From UASB124 sp964446935 (GTDB lineage Bacteria > Babelota > Babeliae > Babelales > RVW-14): a DNA stretch of 47,902 bases. Location of the stretch: NCBI GenBank assembly GCA_964446935.1, contig CAYUQI010000009.1, forward strand, positions 1 to 47,902, written 5' to 3'. The position numbers were made by a program, and so were the translations under genes. This document shows positions 40,233 through 47,902 of the stretch, in pieces. Numbering within the stretch: position 1 is the stretch's first letter; the number at the start of each line of letters is the position of its first letter. Under the pieces are notes generated by a model. The model had not been told where the DNA came from. It was given only the letters and a program-made list of their open reading frames with translations, and ran no database searches.

Positions 40233-41795
40233 TTACGCCCTCGCTGTTTTACCCTTTTGTTTATTTTCCGCCATTATTTTACCACGTGTCTGTTTATTAT
40301 TAATTGCTTGCATAACTGCATGTTTAATTGTTTCAGCATTAGCAACAATAGCATTTTCAATGCCATCCATTACTTTGTCAAATTCTTGGGCAGTATAACT
40401 AAATTTGAGCGATGAGAATTTTTCGAAATTAGGTACAACAATAATGATGGGAGCCTGTGGGTTATTTTCATCGGTGTGTACACTGAGTTTTTGTTGCGTT
40501 AATTTTTTATAGTCAATCGGAGGGAATGGGTAGTTATTCTTTTTAGCATATGCTTCAACTTCTCGCATGTCATTACCTATTTCTGAATGCCCATCTTCAG
40601 TGGCATCGCATACAATGTACAATTCAACATTACGTCGCAATAGTGGTGGGAATGGAAAATTAAACGCAAAACCGCCATCAATAAAGGTAAGATTTTGTTC
40701 ATTGGCTAGGGGACTGTTTGGTATTTTATAAGCGAAGTTGTAAACTTCTGGTGGTGAGATGCGTATATCATTTCCCCAGGTGATCCATGAAAAGCATGAT
40801 GTTGGAAGTGAGAATTCATACTCAGTTTCAACGGTTTCTTTAATTGCTTGAATGATATCAAGAAAATTTGCGGCATAGGCGGATCCCCACAGTCCCATAA
40901 GAAAGCTGAGCGTTTCTTCTGGGCTTTTGTCAGAGCTTGCACCATTGGTGAATTTTTTACCAAACGCTGTCGATGGAATCCAGGCGCTTAGATATGTGCT
41001 TCCGGCTTCGAATGGTGAAAATTCGGCCCATTGATAGTCAGGATTGGTTTCGCCAATCACAGCAGTGAACAATGGTAATGGGTAGTCGCCAGAAAGAACT
41101 TTATCTTGAAGATTGGAAAGTTTGACCGTCTGGGCGTCAAGTGTATCAGTTCGTAAAAAAACATCAGCAATAAGTCCGCCCCAGATGTCATTGGCAGAAA
41201 ATGAATAGGTTTGCTTAAATTTATCAAAAACGGCATCGAAGATCGCATCTTCGTCTACATTTGAAATGCTCAATCCTCCTTGAAGTTTATTTCGTAGAAA
41301 TGTTGTAAGGTCGTTGAGGTTATTGTCATGGGTGAGCCATGCTGCAGCTGTCCATGTTGAGCCAGAAAGTGATGCCAAATAGGCGACGGCGTCCAGTAAT
41401 CCTATTGCTTGTAATCCTCTGAGCAAACCAAGCGTTGCTATTGCAGCACGAAAGCTGCCGCCGCTGCATGCAATACCAATTGATGGGATATTTTCAATTT
41501 CCAAAAGTTTCCCTGTAAATTTTTGCATTGATGAAACAATCCGTGGAATTCTGGCATTAAAGGTACTTATTTCTTTGGAGCATATATCATTGTCTTGGCG
41601 AGCTTGAATTGAAAATGATGCTTCTGGTTTAGACCACCAAGGGAAACTACGGTCGTTTTTCTGAGTGAGTATTTTTTTGGGTAGTATCTTTTTGACGTGT
41701 TTATTGGTTGCCTGAGTGGCATAACCTTGGGATATGACAATCAGGCTTGCCAACCACACTACTAATGATCGTGGCTTATTTGTTTTTGCTTTCAT
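40233..41795 (-). CDS. Exported cytosolic-phospholipase-A2-like protein, copy 2
   Basis: 520 residues from ATG 41795 with AAGGAG seven bases upstream. Signal peptide to about residue 28 (LVVWLASLIVISQGYATQA). The same motif set as copy 1: GIACSGGSFRAAIATLGLL near 105, nucleophile Ser in SLSGSTWTAAAW near 140, and catalytic Asp in FIDGGFAFN near 378. The region around FSPFEAGSTYLSAWIPSTAFGK is shared with copy 1. The C terminus ends in a Lys-rich tail. The pair is a tandem duplication on the minus strand separated by an inverted repeat. Likely an effector lipase; activity untested. Confidence 0.85.
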   Translation of the reverse strand: MKAKTNKPRSLVVWLASLIVISQGYATQATNKHVKKILPKKILTQKNDRSFPWWSKPEASFSIQARQDNDICSKEISTFNARIPRIVSSMQKFTGKLLEIENIPSIGIACSGGSFRAAIATLGLLRGLQAIGLLDAVAYLASLSGSTWTAAAWLTHDNNLNDLTTFLRNKLQGGLSISNVDEDAIFDAVFDKFKQTYSFSANDIWGGLIADVFLRTDTLDAQTVKLSNLQDKVLSGDYPLPLFTAVIGETNPDYQWAEFSPFEAGSTYLSAWIPSTAFGKKFTNGASSDKSPEETLSFLMGLWGSAYAANFLDIIQAIKETVETEYEFSLPTSCFSWITWGNDIRISPPEVYNFAYKIPNSPLANEQNLTFIDGGFAFNFPFPPLLRRNVELYIVCDATEDGHSEIGNDMREVEAYAKKNNYPFPPIDYKKLTQQKLSVHTDENNPQAPIIIVVPNFEKFSSLKFSYTAQEFDKVMDGIENAIVANAETIKHAVMQAINNKQTRGKIMAENKQKGKTARA

Positions 41796-42056
41796 CACGG
41801 TCTCCTTAATAAGACTACATTCAATACTCAAGCCAAGGTAGCCGGGGGGCGGTAAAAACGCAAATTTTTGAATGAATTTATGATAAATTGTTAATCTCTT
41901 GGTAACTGCTTTTCCTTACTATTATTAGTGTCGATAGCTAGTCGTCGACAAGTTTATTAAAACTGGGTAGATTATGATAACCCATCTCAATGAATTTCAA
42001 GCATTGATGGGGCGTAGTACAAAAACTATGAATCAATAACCAGCAGGAGATACCCA

Positions 42057-42779
42057 ATGTCTGGTCATTCTAAGTGGGCAACGATAAAACACAAAAAAGC
42101 TAAAGAAGATTCCAAGCGCGGTAAGGTTTTTACCAAACTTATCCGTGAAATTACAGTAGCAGCACGTGAAGGTGGTGGAGATCCGAATGGTAATTCCAAG
42201 TTGCGCCTTATCCTTGAAAAGGCGAAATCTGCCAATATGCCAAGTGACAACGTAGCTCGTGCTATTAAAAAGGGGACCGGCGAACTTGGGGGCGGTGCTG
42301 CTTTTGAATCTTCGGTATACGAAGGATATGGGCCGCACGGAGTTGCTGTGATGATTGAAACATTGAGCGACAATAAAAATCGTACTGTGTCAGATTTGCG
42401 TCATATTTTTACCAAGCAAGGTGGTGCATTAGCAGAATCTGGTGCTGTTGGGTGGATGTTTGACCATAAGGGGGTTATTCGTGCCACAGGTTCCATGACT
42501 GAAGATGAACTTATTGAAAAGTTACTTGATTATAATATTGATGATGTACGCTTGGATGACGGAATTTTTTCAGTAACATGCAAGAAACAAGATTTGGATG
42601 CAATCAAAAAAGCAGTAGAAAAGCTTGGTTTAAAGGTTGAATCAGCTCAGCTTGAGTGGGTTGCAAAAAGTCCTGTTTCACTTGGTGACAAAAGCAAAGA
42701 AGAGAGTGTTTATAAGTTTCTTGAGGCGCTTGATGATCATGATGATGTTCAAAACGTCTATGCCAATTTAGGTGATTGA
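42057..42779 (+). CDS. yebC: YebC/PmpR family protein
   Basis: 240 residues, standard length. MSGHSKWATIKHKKAKEDSKRGKVFTKLIREI is the family signature; GGGDPNGNSKLRLILEKAKSANMPSDNVARAIKKG follows. Members have been described as transcription regulators and more recently as ribosome-associated factors helping proline-rich stretches. The many Pro-rich proteins in this window would fit that role. AGGAG stands seven bases before the ATG. It forms a cluster with yicC, 14 bases downstream. Confidence 0.95.
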   Translation: MSGHSKWATIKHKKAKEDSKRGKVFTKLIREITVAAREGGGDPNGNSKLRLILEKAKSANMPSDNVARAIKKGTGELGGGAAFESSVYEGYGPHGVAVMIETLSDNKNRTVSDLRHIFTKQGGALAESGAVGWMFDHKGVIRATGSMTEDELIEKLLDYNIDDVRLDDGIFSVTCKKQDLDAIKKAVEKLGLKVESAQLEWVAKSPVSLGDKSKEESVYKFLEALDDHDDVQNVYANLGD

Positions 42780-42793
42780 TAGAAAGGATCGTT

Positions 42794-43681
42794 GTGCTGG
42801 TAAGTATGACAGGGTTTAGCAGTTTGAGTGAACAGGTTGATGTGCCCGGTATAGGGCCTACGACCATTGTTATTGAGCTCAAGACGTTGAACAGCAGATT
42901 TTTTGAGGTTGTTGCAAAGTTGCCTTCATGTTTAAGTTCTTTGGAAGTTCCTTTTACCAATGTGTTACAAGAAAAATTGATCCGTGGCAGAATATATATA
43001 AATGTACGGTTTGATGAAAAGCAAGGGGGATTGGAGCTTATTGTTCCATCATTTAAGACTATCGATCAATATGTAAGTGCAGTTAAAGTTATTCAAGAAA
43101 AATACAAATTTAGTGGGACACTTACTATTCAAGATGTTATTCGGTTACCAAATGCTTTGGTTGCACAGCAAGGAGAACTTGACCAAAAACTTGCAGAGAT
43201 ATTGCAAGGTTTGGTTGCAAAATCAGCTGAAGCTGTAATGCGTGTTCGTATGCAAGAGGGCAATCGATTAGAAAAGGACTTTGAGAAAATTTTTAAACTC
43301 TGTGGTGATAAAATAAAAGAGATTGAGAAAATTTTTAATCAGGTTATTGAGCAACATAAAGAAACGTTGCGTCAAGCATTGGCTGCCAATCCTCATCCTG
43401 AGCAACCAAGCCAGCAAATTGAAGAATTGCAGGCTACTCTCAAAAAAATCGATATTCATGAAGAAATTATTCGTTTTAAAAGTCACCTTGAAAGTATCCC
43501 TGTTGTATTGAAGGCCTCTGGTATTGAAAAAGGTAAACGTCTCGATTTTATCTTGCAAGAGCTTTTACGTGAATCGAATACAATGATGGCAAAGTGTCCT
43601 GCGTATCAAATCAGTGCTATTTGTATTGATATCAAAGTAGAACTAGAAAAGGCTCGTGAACAGATTCAAAATATTGTGTAG
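42794..43681 (+). CDS. yicC: YicC/YloC family endoribonuclease
   Basis: 295 residues. I use GTG 42794 (MLVSMTGFSS...) because AAAGGA stands five bases upstream and family members begin MI(R/x)SMTGF; ATG 42776 overlaps the yebC stop. The N-terminal domain includes KTLNSRFFEVVAKLP and RGRIYINV. The C-terminal DUF1732 part includes IDIHEEIIRFKSHLESI and GKRLDFILQELLRESNTM, both well conserved. Family members cleave RNA. gmk, the common neighbour, is absent. Confidence 0.93.
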   Translation: MLVSMTGFSSLSEQVDVPGIGPTTIVIELKTLNSRFFEVVAKLPSCLSSLEVPFTNVLQEKLIRGRIYINVRFDEKQGGLELIVPSFKTIDQYVSAVKVIQEKYKFSGTLTIQDVIRLPNALVAQQGELDQKLAEILQGLVAKSAEAVMRVRMQEGNRLEKDFEKIFKLCGDKIKEIEKIFNQVIEQHKETLRQALAANPHPEQPSQQIEELQATLKKIDIHEEIIRFKSHLESIPVVLKASGIEKGKRLDFILQELLRESNTMMAKCPAYQISAICIDIKVELEKAREQIQNIV

Positions 43682-43683
43682 CT

Positions 43684-44624
43684 ATGAAACAACAGCTTGT
43701 ACCGTCAGAACTCTTACAAAAAGCCGACAAAATTTTGTTCGTTGCTCATTTGGCAATTGGTGATTTTGCCTATTATCAAAATTGCTTTAAAGCTTTTGCC
43801 GAGCAATATCCTCATATCAAAATTCATGTTTGGGTTGATGAACTTCGTAGAACGCGATGCTTTTGGCGTTGGAAATACCTCAAGAATTATGCATTATATG
43901 ATTGGCTNNNNNNNNNNNNNNNNNNNNNNNNNNNNNNNNNNNNNNNNNNNNNNNNNNNNNNNNNNNNNNNNNNNNNNNNNNNNNNNNNNNNNNNNNNNNN
44001 NNNNNNNACATTGATGCGGATTGGTTTACTGCGTTATTTGGTATTGAAATTGCAGATAAACATCCGTTTGTTGCTATTCCAAATAAGTGGGTTACCTATG
44101 CCAAGCTTCGTTTTCTTAAGTGGGGTATTGATAAAAAAAGTAAAAAGTTTGGTACGGTTATTTTTATTAATGCATTTGCCAAAGATAAAAAAAGAACGTG
44201 GCCATTAAAGAATGTTGCGCAGCTTATTCGGATTATTAAACACAAGGATGCCTGGGGGGATGTGAGTTTTGTTATTAATGCTGATCCGCATAGGTTTGCA
44301 TCAACCAAAAAATATTTTGAACGACAATCAATAAATGACACCTATGTCTTTAGTGCTGAACATAATTTTTTTCAATTACCGGCGATGATGAGTCTCTGCG
44401 ATAAAATTATTTCTGTTGAAACGTCTACCATACATTTGGCAACTGCTGTCAATGTACCTGTCGTTGTGCTTATGCGCACAAAGAATCCAGAGTGGATGCC
44501 GATTGATAAAGAACAGAAAAATACCGTTATTTTTGCGCAGAATCGCAAAGACTGGGTTAAAAATATTTCTGTTGAGCGTGTGATGCAATCTCTTGATACA
44601 GCGTTACATGACGAGCAAACGTAA
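43684..44624 (+). CDS. Glycosyltransferase family 9-like protein, cut by a gap
   Basis: Starts two bases after the yicC stop. N-terminal part: DKILFVAHLAIGDFAYYQNCFKAF, comparable to the heptosyltransferase start with its G-D; the C-terminal part after the gap includes SVETSTIHLATAVNVPVVVLM, which matches the GT9 sugar-nucleotide site (D/E-T-x-x-x-H-L-A-A-A). The frames on the two sides of the N run differ, so the gap length is not real. GT9 enzymes add heptose or similar sugars to surface glycans. The last 68 bases overlap the convergent glycosyltransferase gene. Confidence 0.78.
43908..44007. other. Assembly gap (100 N) inside the GT9-like gene
   Basis: Exactly 100 N; flanking frames disagree. 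Confidence 0.99.
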
Positions 44625-45942
44625 TTTCCGGAACAAAGTTTTGTACCATACGCTGGTAAGCATTCTGACCAAGTTCTTTGCCCCATGATGGGTTTTCAAT
44701 TAATCGTTCCATTTGATATGCAAGATCATTTGAATCGTTATTCTTGAATAAAAGTCCTGTTTTTTCGTGGTGAATGATCGTTTCAGCTCCTGTATTGGTG
44801 GCTCCAATAGAAGGCTTTTTCATGATTGCAGCTTCAACATGTACCAGCCCAAAGGCTTCTTGACTGCTTGGCAAAACGTGAAAATCTGAATGATAGAGTA
44901 GGGCAGGAATGACGCGCGTAAATCCAAGAAAATGTATATAAGGTTCAATGGCTAATTGTTTTGCAAGATTAATGTAAGGATCAATGACGTCATAGTTGCC
45001 GGCGAGCATTAGATGTGCTTGTTTGTGATGACGATGGATAAGCTTGCTAAGAGCATAAAAAACAAGATGATGTGTTTTATGGGTTTGAGATTGATAAAAA
45101 TTTGCTATGGTACAAATAACAGGAAGGCCATGGAGATTGATGGTAAAGTTTTTCTTAAAGAAATCGTCCCGTGTCTGTTGAGTTGAAAAAGCAAGAAATT
45201 TCTCTGCGTTAAAAAAGGGTGGGATGTAACGAATAATGGGAATACCGAGATTATTACATTGATTTTCTGATTCAATGTATGAGGTTACAGCAGGGCTGAC
45301 GGCAATGACCGCGGAGACCCCGCGCATTTTTTTTGTAAGAAATGTTTCTACGACATGGCGGGTATAAATAATGTTAATGGAAAGCTGTTTGGCTGTTTTT
45401 ACAGCATCAGCAAGCTCTATGGTGGTGTTGCAATGGATAATATTGATGCGTTCTTTGGTACAGATAATGCGTAAACATTTAATAAAAACACGATGATAGA
45501 GAGGGCGAAAATTTTTCGCAAAATATTTTGCGAGTGTTGTATAAAAAGGAAGCGCTACATCTTCGAGGTGTCTTTGTAATTGTGAGCCATGTTCAACAAG
45601 GATTGTTGCATGATAGCCGTGAGACAGAAGCATTTTATACAAGGTAACAAGGTGAGTTTCTCCACCACCAAACCATTTGCCGGACAAGCAGACAAGTAAA
45701 ATATGTTGTTTGTTTTCATTCATCGTTGGTGAAGGAGCAGCTGTTTTTTCCCCTGGATGATATGTAGGGTTACTCAACCACCTCCAAAGGATAGCGACAA
45801 CTGATAGCGTGAGACTGATAGTTAGAAACAGTGAAAACATTCTATAGCCCGATTCTTCTGATAGTGTTTGTATAAATTTCGCAACAGGAAAAATAGTTTG
45901 TTGACTTTGTGCCCTTGCTTCTCGTATGAAATATGGTACCAT
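44557..45942 (-). CDS. Membrane-anchored glycosyltransferase family 4
   Basis: 461 residues. A single membrane helix (about 35-55, MFSLFLTISLTLSVVAILW), then a GT-B fold. The N-terminal part has LSGKWFGGGETHLVTLYKMLLSHGY, the C-terminal part has GNYDVIDPYINLAKQL and the GT4 donor site LPSSQEAFGLVHVEAAIMKKPSIGATNTGAETI (E-x7-E). It builds surface or storage glycans; acceptor unknown. ATG 45840 (Met35) is an alternative start that would free space for the promoter of the divergent gene; neither has a Shine-Dalgarno. The 3' end overlaps the GT9-like gene by 68 bases. Confidence 0.88.
   Translation of the reverse strand: MVPYFIREARAQSQQTIFPVAKFIQTLSEESGYRMFSLFLTISLTLSVVAILWRWLSNPTYHPGEKTAAPSPTMNENKQHILLVCLSGKWFGGGETHLVTLYKMLLSHGYHATILVEHGSQLQRHLEDVALPFYTTLAKYFAKNFRPLYHRVFIKCLRIICTKERINIIHCNTTIELADAVKTAKQLSINIIYTRHVVETFLTKKMRGVSAVIAVSPAVTSYIESENQCNNLGIPIIRYIPPFFNAEKFLAFSTQQTRDDFFKKNFTINLHGLPVICTIANFYQSQTHKTHHLVFYALSKLIHRHHKQAHLMLAGNYDVIDPYINLAKQLAIEPYIHFLGFTRVIPALLYHSDFHVLPSSQEAFGLVHVEAAIMKKPSIGATNTGAETIIHHEKTGLLFKNNDSNDLAYQMERLIENPSWGKELGQNAYQRMVQNFVPEITFARHVTLYQEIASHAQQKYF
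45901..45930 (+). promoter_or_regulatory. Possible promoter of the surface protein gene
   Basis: TTGACT, 18-base spacer, TATGAA, 60 bases before the GTG at 45990. It lies within the first codons of the divergent glycosyltransferase if that starts at 45942, which favours its shorter start. Confidence 0.4.
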
Positions 45943-45989
45943 AAATTTTAAAAGTGATTGAGGATTTAAGTTCTTAAAAGGGTATTGGA

Positions 45990-47902
45990 GTGAGAGTAGT
46001 TTCTATTATTCAATGGGCTATTTTGCCTGCGCTATACTTTTTTTCTGCTTTGGCCGTTAATAAAGGTTCAGATACAATTGTTTCCGTTGAGCCCTATTTT
46101 GTTTTTCCATCAGCAGATACAGACAACAACATGCTTAGTTTTGGTTTGTTTAAAAATGGTTTTGGGCTTGAAGATTCATTAACAACGTGTACCTTCTCTT
46201 CAATATTTCCTGTGTCTGGCAGGGTTCATTTAAATGGTGGAACGTTATATTTAAATTCTGATTTGCGGTTTACCGGTTCGGCTGTTTATGAATCATTTGG
46301 CCGTATTTATGGGAATCATAATGCTTTGGAGTATGGTGCAAATCTTACGTGTTTTGAAGATTCACATTACACAGGGCACATGACTGACATAAAAATGGAG
46401 ACAAATACAGATCTAACGCTTTCTGGAACATTGCGATTTGATGGTGACTGCTCATTCTTTGGAAATAGTAGAAGAATTAATTTATTGCCTGGTGCAAATA
46501 TAATAATAGGGCCGCATTCTTCTCTTTGGGTAAAAAATGCAAAATTAGTGGGCTTAAAAAACAGCAATATACGTTGTTTAGATACGACCGGAAAGATAAT
46601 ATTTGACGATGCTTTGTGTATCATGTCTGACAGCTATACGTTTTCTGTCGGCTCGATGGAGTGTTGTAACCAAGTTGATTTTACCGGTTCAAGCACTTTT
46701 TATTACGAGTCCAATCAGACNNNNNNNNNNNNNNNNNNNNNNNNNNNNNNNNNNNNNNNNNNNNNNNNNNNNNNNNNNNNNNNNNNNNNNNNNNNNNNNN
46801 NNNNNNNNNNNNNNNNNNNNGCAGCATCGTATGTTGTTTTTAAAAGTGGCCATTTAACATATTGGAATACAACCAATGATGGGGTTGAATCAAAATCTGT
46901 TGCGGCCAAGGTTGTGCGAGAAGCGGCCAATACCATGCACATCAAAAAAGATATGTTATACAAAGATGTTACAATTAAGGTTGATCCATTGTCCCCGTTG
47001 ACGATAGAAAATAATGCCCAGGTATTATATGACAATTGTAAGTTTGATCTTCCATTTGTGAAATTTATGATCAGTGGCAGCAGATACAATACATATACTT
47101 CTTTGTTGAGTGGAAACGATGAACTGTTTATGCAAGAAGGAACGTATCCACTTTATTTGCTTGTTGCCAATGATGGAAACATCATTCGTGGCAACGGAAA
47201 TTTAACAGGTGGAATTATTTTATCTGGACCGACTGCAACGCTGAGTTTTAATTTAGATGGGCAGGTTTTGAATGATATTACACTTAATGGTGGCTCATTG
47301 TATCTAGACAATGATTTAGAATTAGGCCACGATAACATGCTGTTGAAAAGTGGTACTGTCCATATGAGTGGTAATGATTTGATATTAGGAACTAATGATT
47401 TGAATTGGACCAGTACTATTTATTGGGATGGCGTTGATGCAGGTCTTTACTTTAAATCTATTATTTATTTGACAAGTACATGGACGTTTAGTGGCGATTG
47501 CACCATTGACGGTGGTGGGAACATATTATTTCTGATGCCGACCGGTAATATTGTTGTTGAGCGTGGTTCTACGTTAACATTAAGGAATATGCGGCTTGGT
47601 GGGTTGGCTGGTAGTAATATACACTGCCTTGATGATGCTGGTCATATTGATTTTGACAATGTGATTTCAAAGCTTTATGGAGATTTCAATTTTGAAAAGG
47701 GTTCTTTTGCTGCCAATTATTTTTGGGAAGTTAAAGGCGATTATATTTTTTCCTACAAGAGCCGTCAGGTAAGTACGATTAATCATTGTTCATATTTCAA
47801 GCTTAATTCAGCAATGTTTAGTTATGATCCTCCGATTGCGGAGAAAAATCTTATAGCTATGGTTTCTGACGAATCAAAATTATATCTTAAGGGCTCGTCG
47901 CT
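45990..47902 (+). CDS. Large repetitive exported surface protein (partial, runs off window)
   Basis: GTG start with AAAAGGG about seven bases upstream; open to the window end, at least 637 codons including a 100-N gap through which the frame agrees. Signal peptide at the N terminus (SIIQWAILPALYFFSALAV). The mature part is beta-rich with Asn/Gly turns. Two copies of a ~165-residue module begin at 46224 (VHLNGGTLYLNSDLRF) and 47277 (ITLNGGSLYLDNDLEL). Each later contains L-x-G-L-x-x-SNI-x-CLD-x-x-G-x-I-x-FD. The pattern suggests a right-handed beta-helix such as an adhesin or autotransporter passenger. Function and C terminus are not visible. Confidence 0.78.
   Translation, partial: MRVVSIIQWAILPALYFFSALAVNKGSDTIVSVEPYFVFPSADTDNNMLSFGLFKNGFGLEDSLTTCTFSSIFPVSGRVHLNGGTLYLNSDLRFTGSAVYESFGRIYGNHNALEYGANLTCFEDSHYTGHMTDIKMETNTDLTLSGTLRFDGDCSFFGNSRRINLLPGANIIIGPHSSLWVKNAKLVGLKNSNIRCLDTTGKIIFDDALCIMSDSYTFSVGSMECCNQVDFTGSSTFYYESNQXXXXXXXXXXXXXXXXXXXXXXXXXXXXXXXXXXAASYVVFKSGHLTYWNTTNDGVESKSVAAKVVREAANTMHIKKDMLYKDVTIKVDPLSPLTIENNAQVLYDNCKFDLPFVKFMISGSRYNTYTSLLSGNDELFMQEGTYPLYLLVANDGNIIRGNGNLTGGIILSGPTATLSFNLDGQVLNDITLNGGSLYLDNDLELGHDNMLLKSGTVHMSGNDLILGTNDLNWTSTIYWDGVDAGLYFKSIIYLTSTWTFSGDCTIDGGGNILFLMPTGNIVVERGSTLTLRNMRLGGLAGSNIHCLDDAGHIDFDNVISKLYGDFNFEKGSFAANYFWEVKGDYIFSYKSRQVSTINHCSYFKLNSAMFSYDPPIAEKNLIAMVSDESKLYLKGSS
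46721..46820. other. Assembly gap (100 N) inside the surface protein gene
   Basis: Exactly 100 N. The frame is consistent across it, perhaps by chance. Repeats in the gene may have broken the assembly. Confidence 0.99.

Noticed and set aside
41974..42039. 21-codon ORF (MITHLNEFQALMGRS...) before yebC as a leader peptide
   Set aside because: No Shine-Dalgarno, no amino-acid bias and no terminator or competing hairpin follow it.

Overview
The window looks like a scaffold from an AT-rich, host-associated bacterium. My best guess is Candidatus Dependentiae (TM6) or a similar protist endosymbiont. This is inferred from ordinary bacterial housekeeping genes (serS, dnaJ, prfB, tilS, ruvB, rpmH, yebC, yicC) mixed with many signal-peptide proteins that carry eukaryote-like domains (RING-H2, cPLA2-type lipase, HDAC11-like deacetylase, LRR, ankyrin), not from a database search. 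Four runs of exactly 100 N are scaffold gaps of arbitrary length, and they cut four genes.

Layout. 0-4.1 kb: a minus-strand ABC importer operon (two paralogous binding proteins, permease, ATPase). It is preceded by two tandem units, each made of a Phe/Tyr-rich leader peptide followed by a terminator hairpin with a competing antiterminator pairing. 4.2-7.1 kb: three exported coiled-coil proteins with Pro/Ala/Thr-rich tails. 7.2-11.7 kb: PPOX-like protein, hemW, a DUF58 pair, serS. 11.7-12.5 kb: a small transcription unit with a broken gene. 12.7-17.4 kb: exported hypothetical, RING-H2 protein, MutS-like ATPase with a signal peptide. 17.6-21.4 kb: dnaJ, tRNA-Leu, NAD epimerase, FAD oxidoreductase. 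21.4-28.8 kb: exported proteins, TonB-like protein, LRR protein, Ser-rich protein, tilS, prfB. 29-33.7 kb: tRNA-Ile, tRNA-Ala, HDAC-like protein, FKBP lipoprotein, ALDH. 33.8-37.3 kb: rpmH, divergent trigger factor, tRNA-Leu, tRNA-Lys, ruvB. 37.5-41.8 kb: ankyrin protein and two cPLA2-like paralogues. 42-47.9 kb: yebC, yicC, two glycosyltransferases and the start of a large repetitive surface protein.

Main new signals. (1) The tandem Phe/Tyr attenuators imply that the importer is controlled by aromatic amino-acid supply and probably carries aromatic amino acids. (2) A structured palindromic element starts exactly on the 3' CCA of all five tRNA genes (four clear copies and one diverged copy). 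Its stems show compensatory changes, and a 75-bp copy sits in frame inside the TonB-like gene. (3) There is a dense set of exported eukaryote-like proteins, including a RING-H2 protein built from three ~80-residue repeats.
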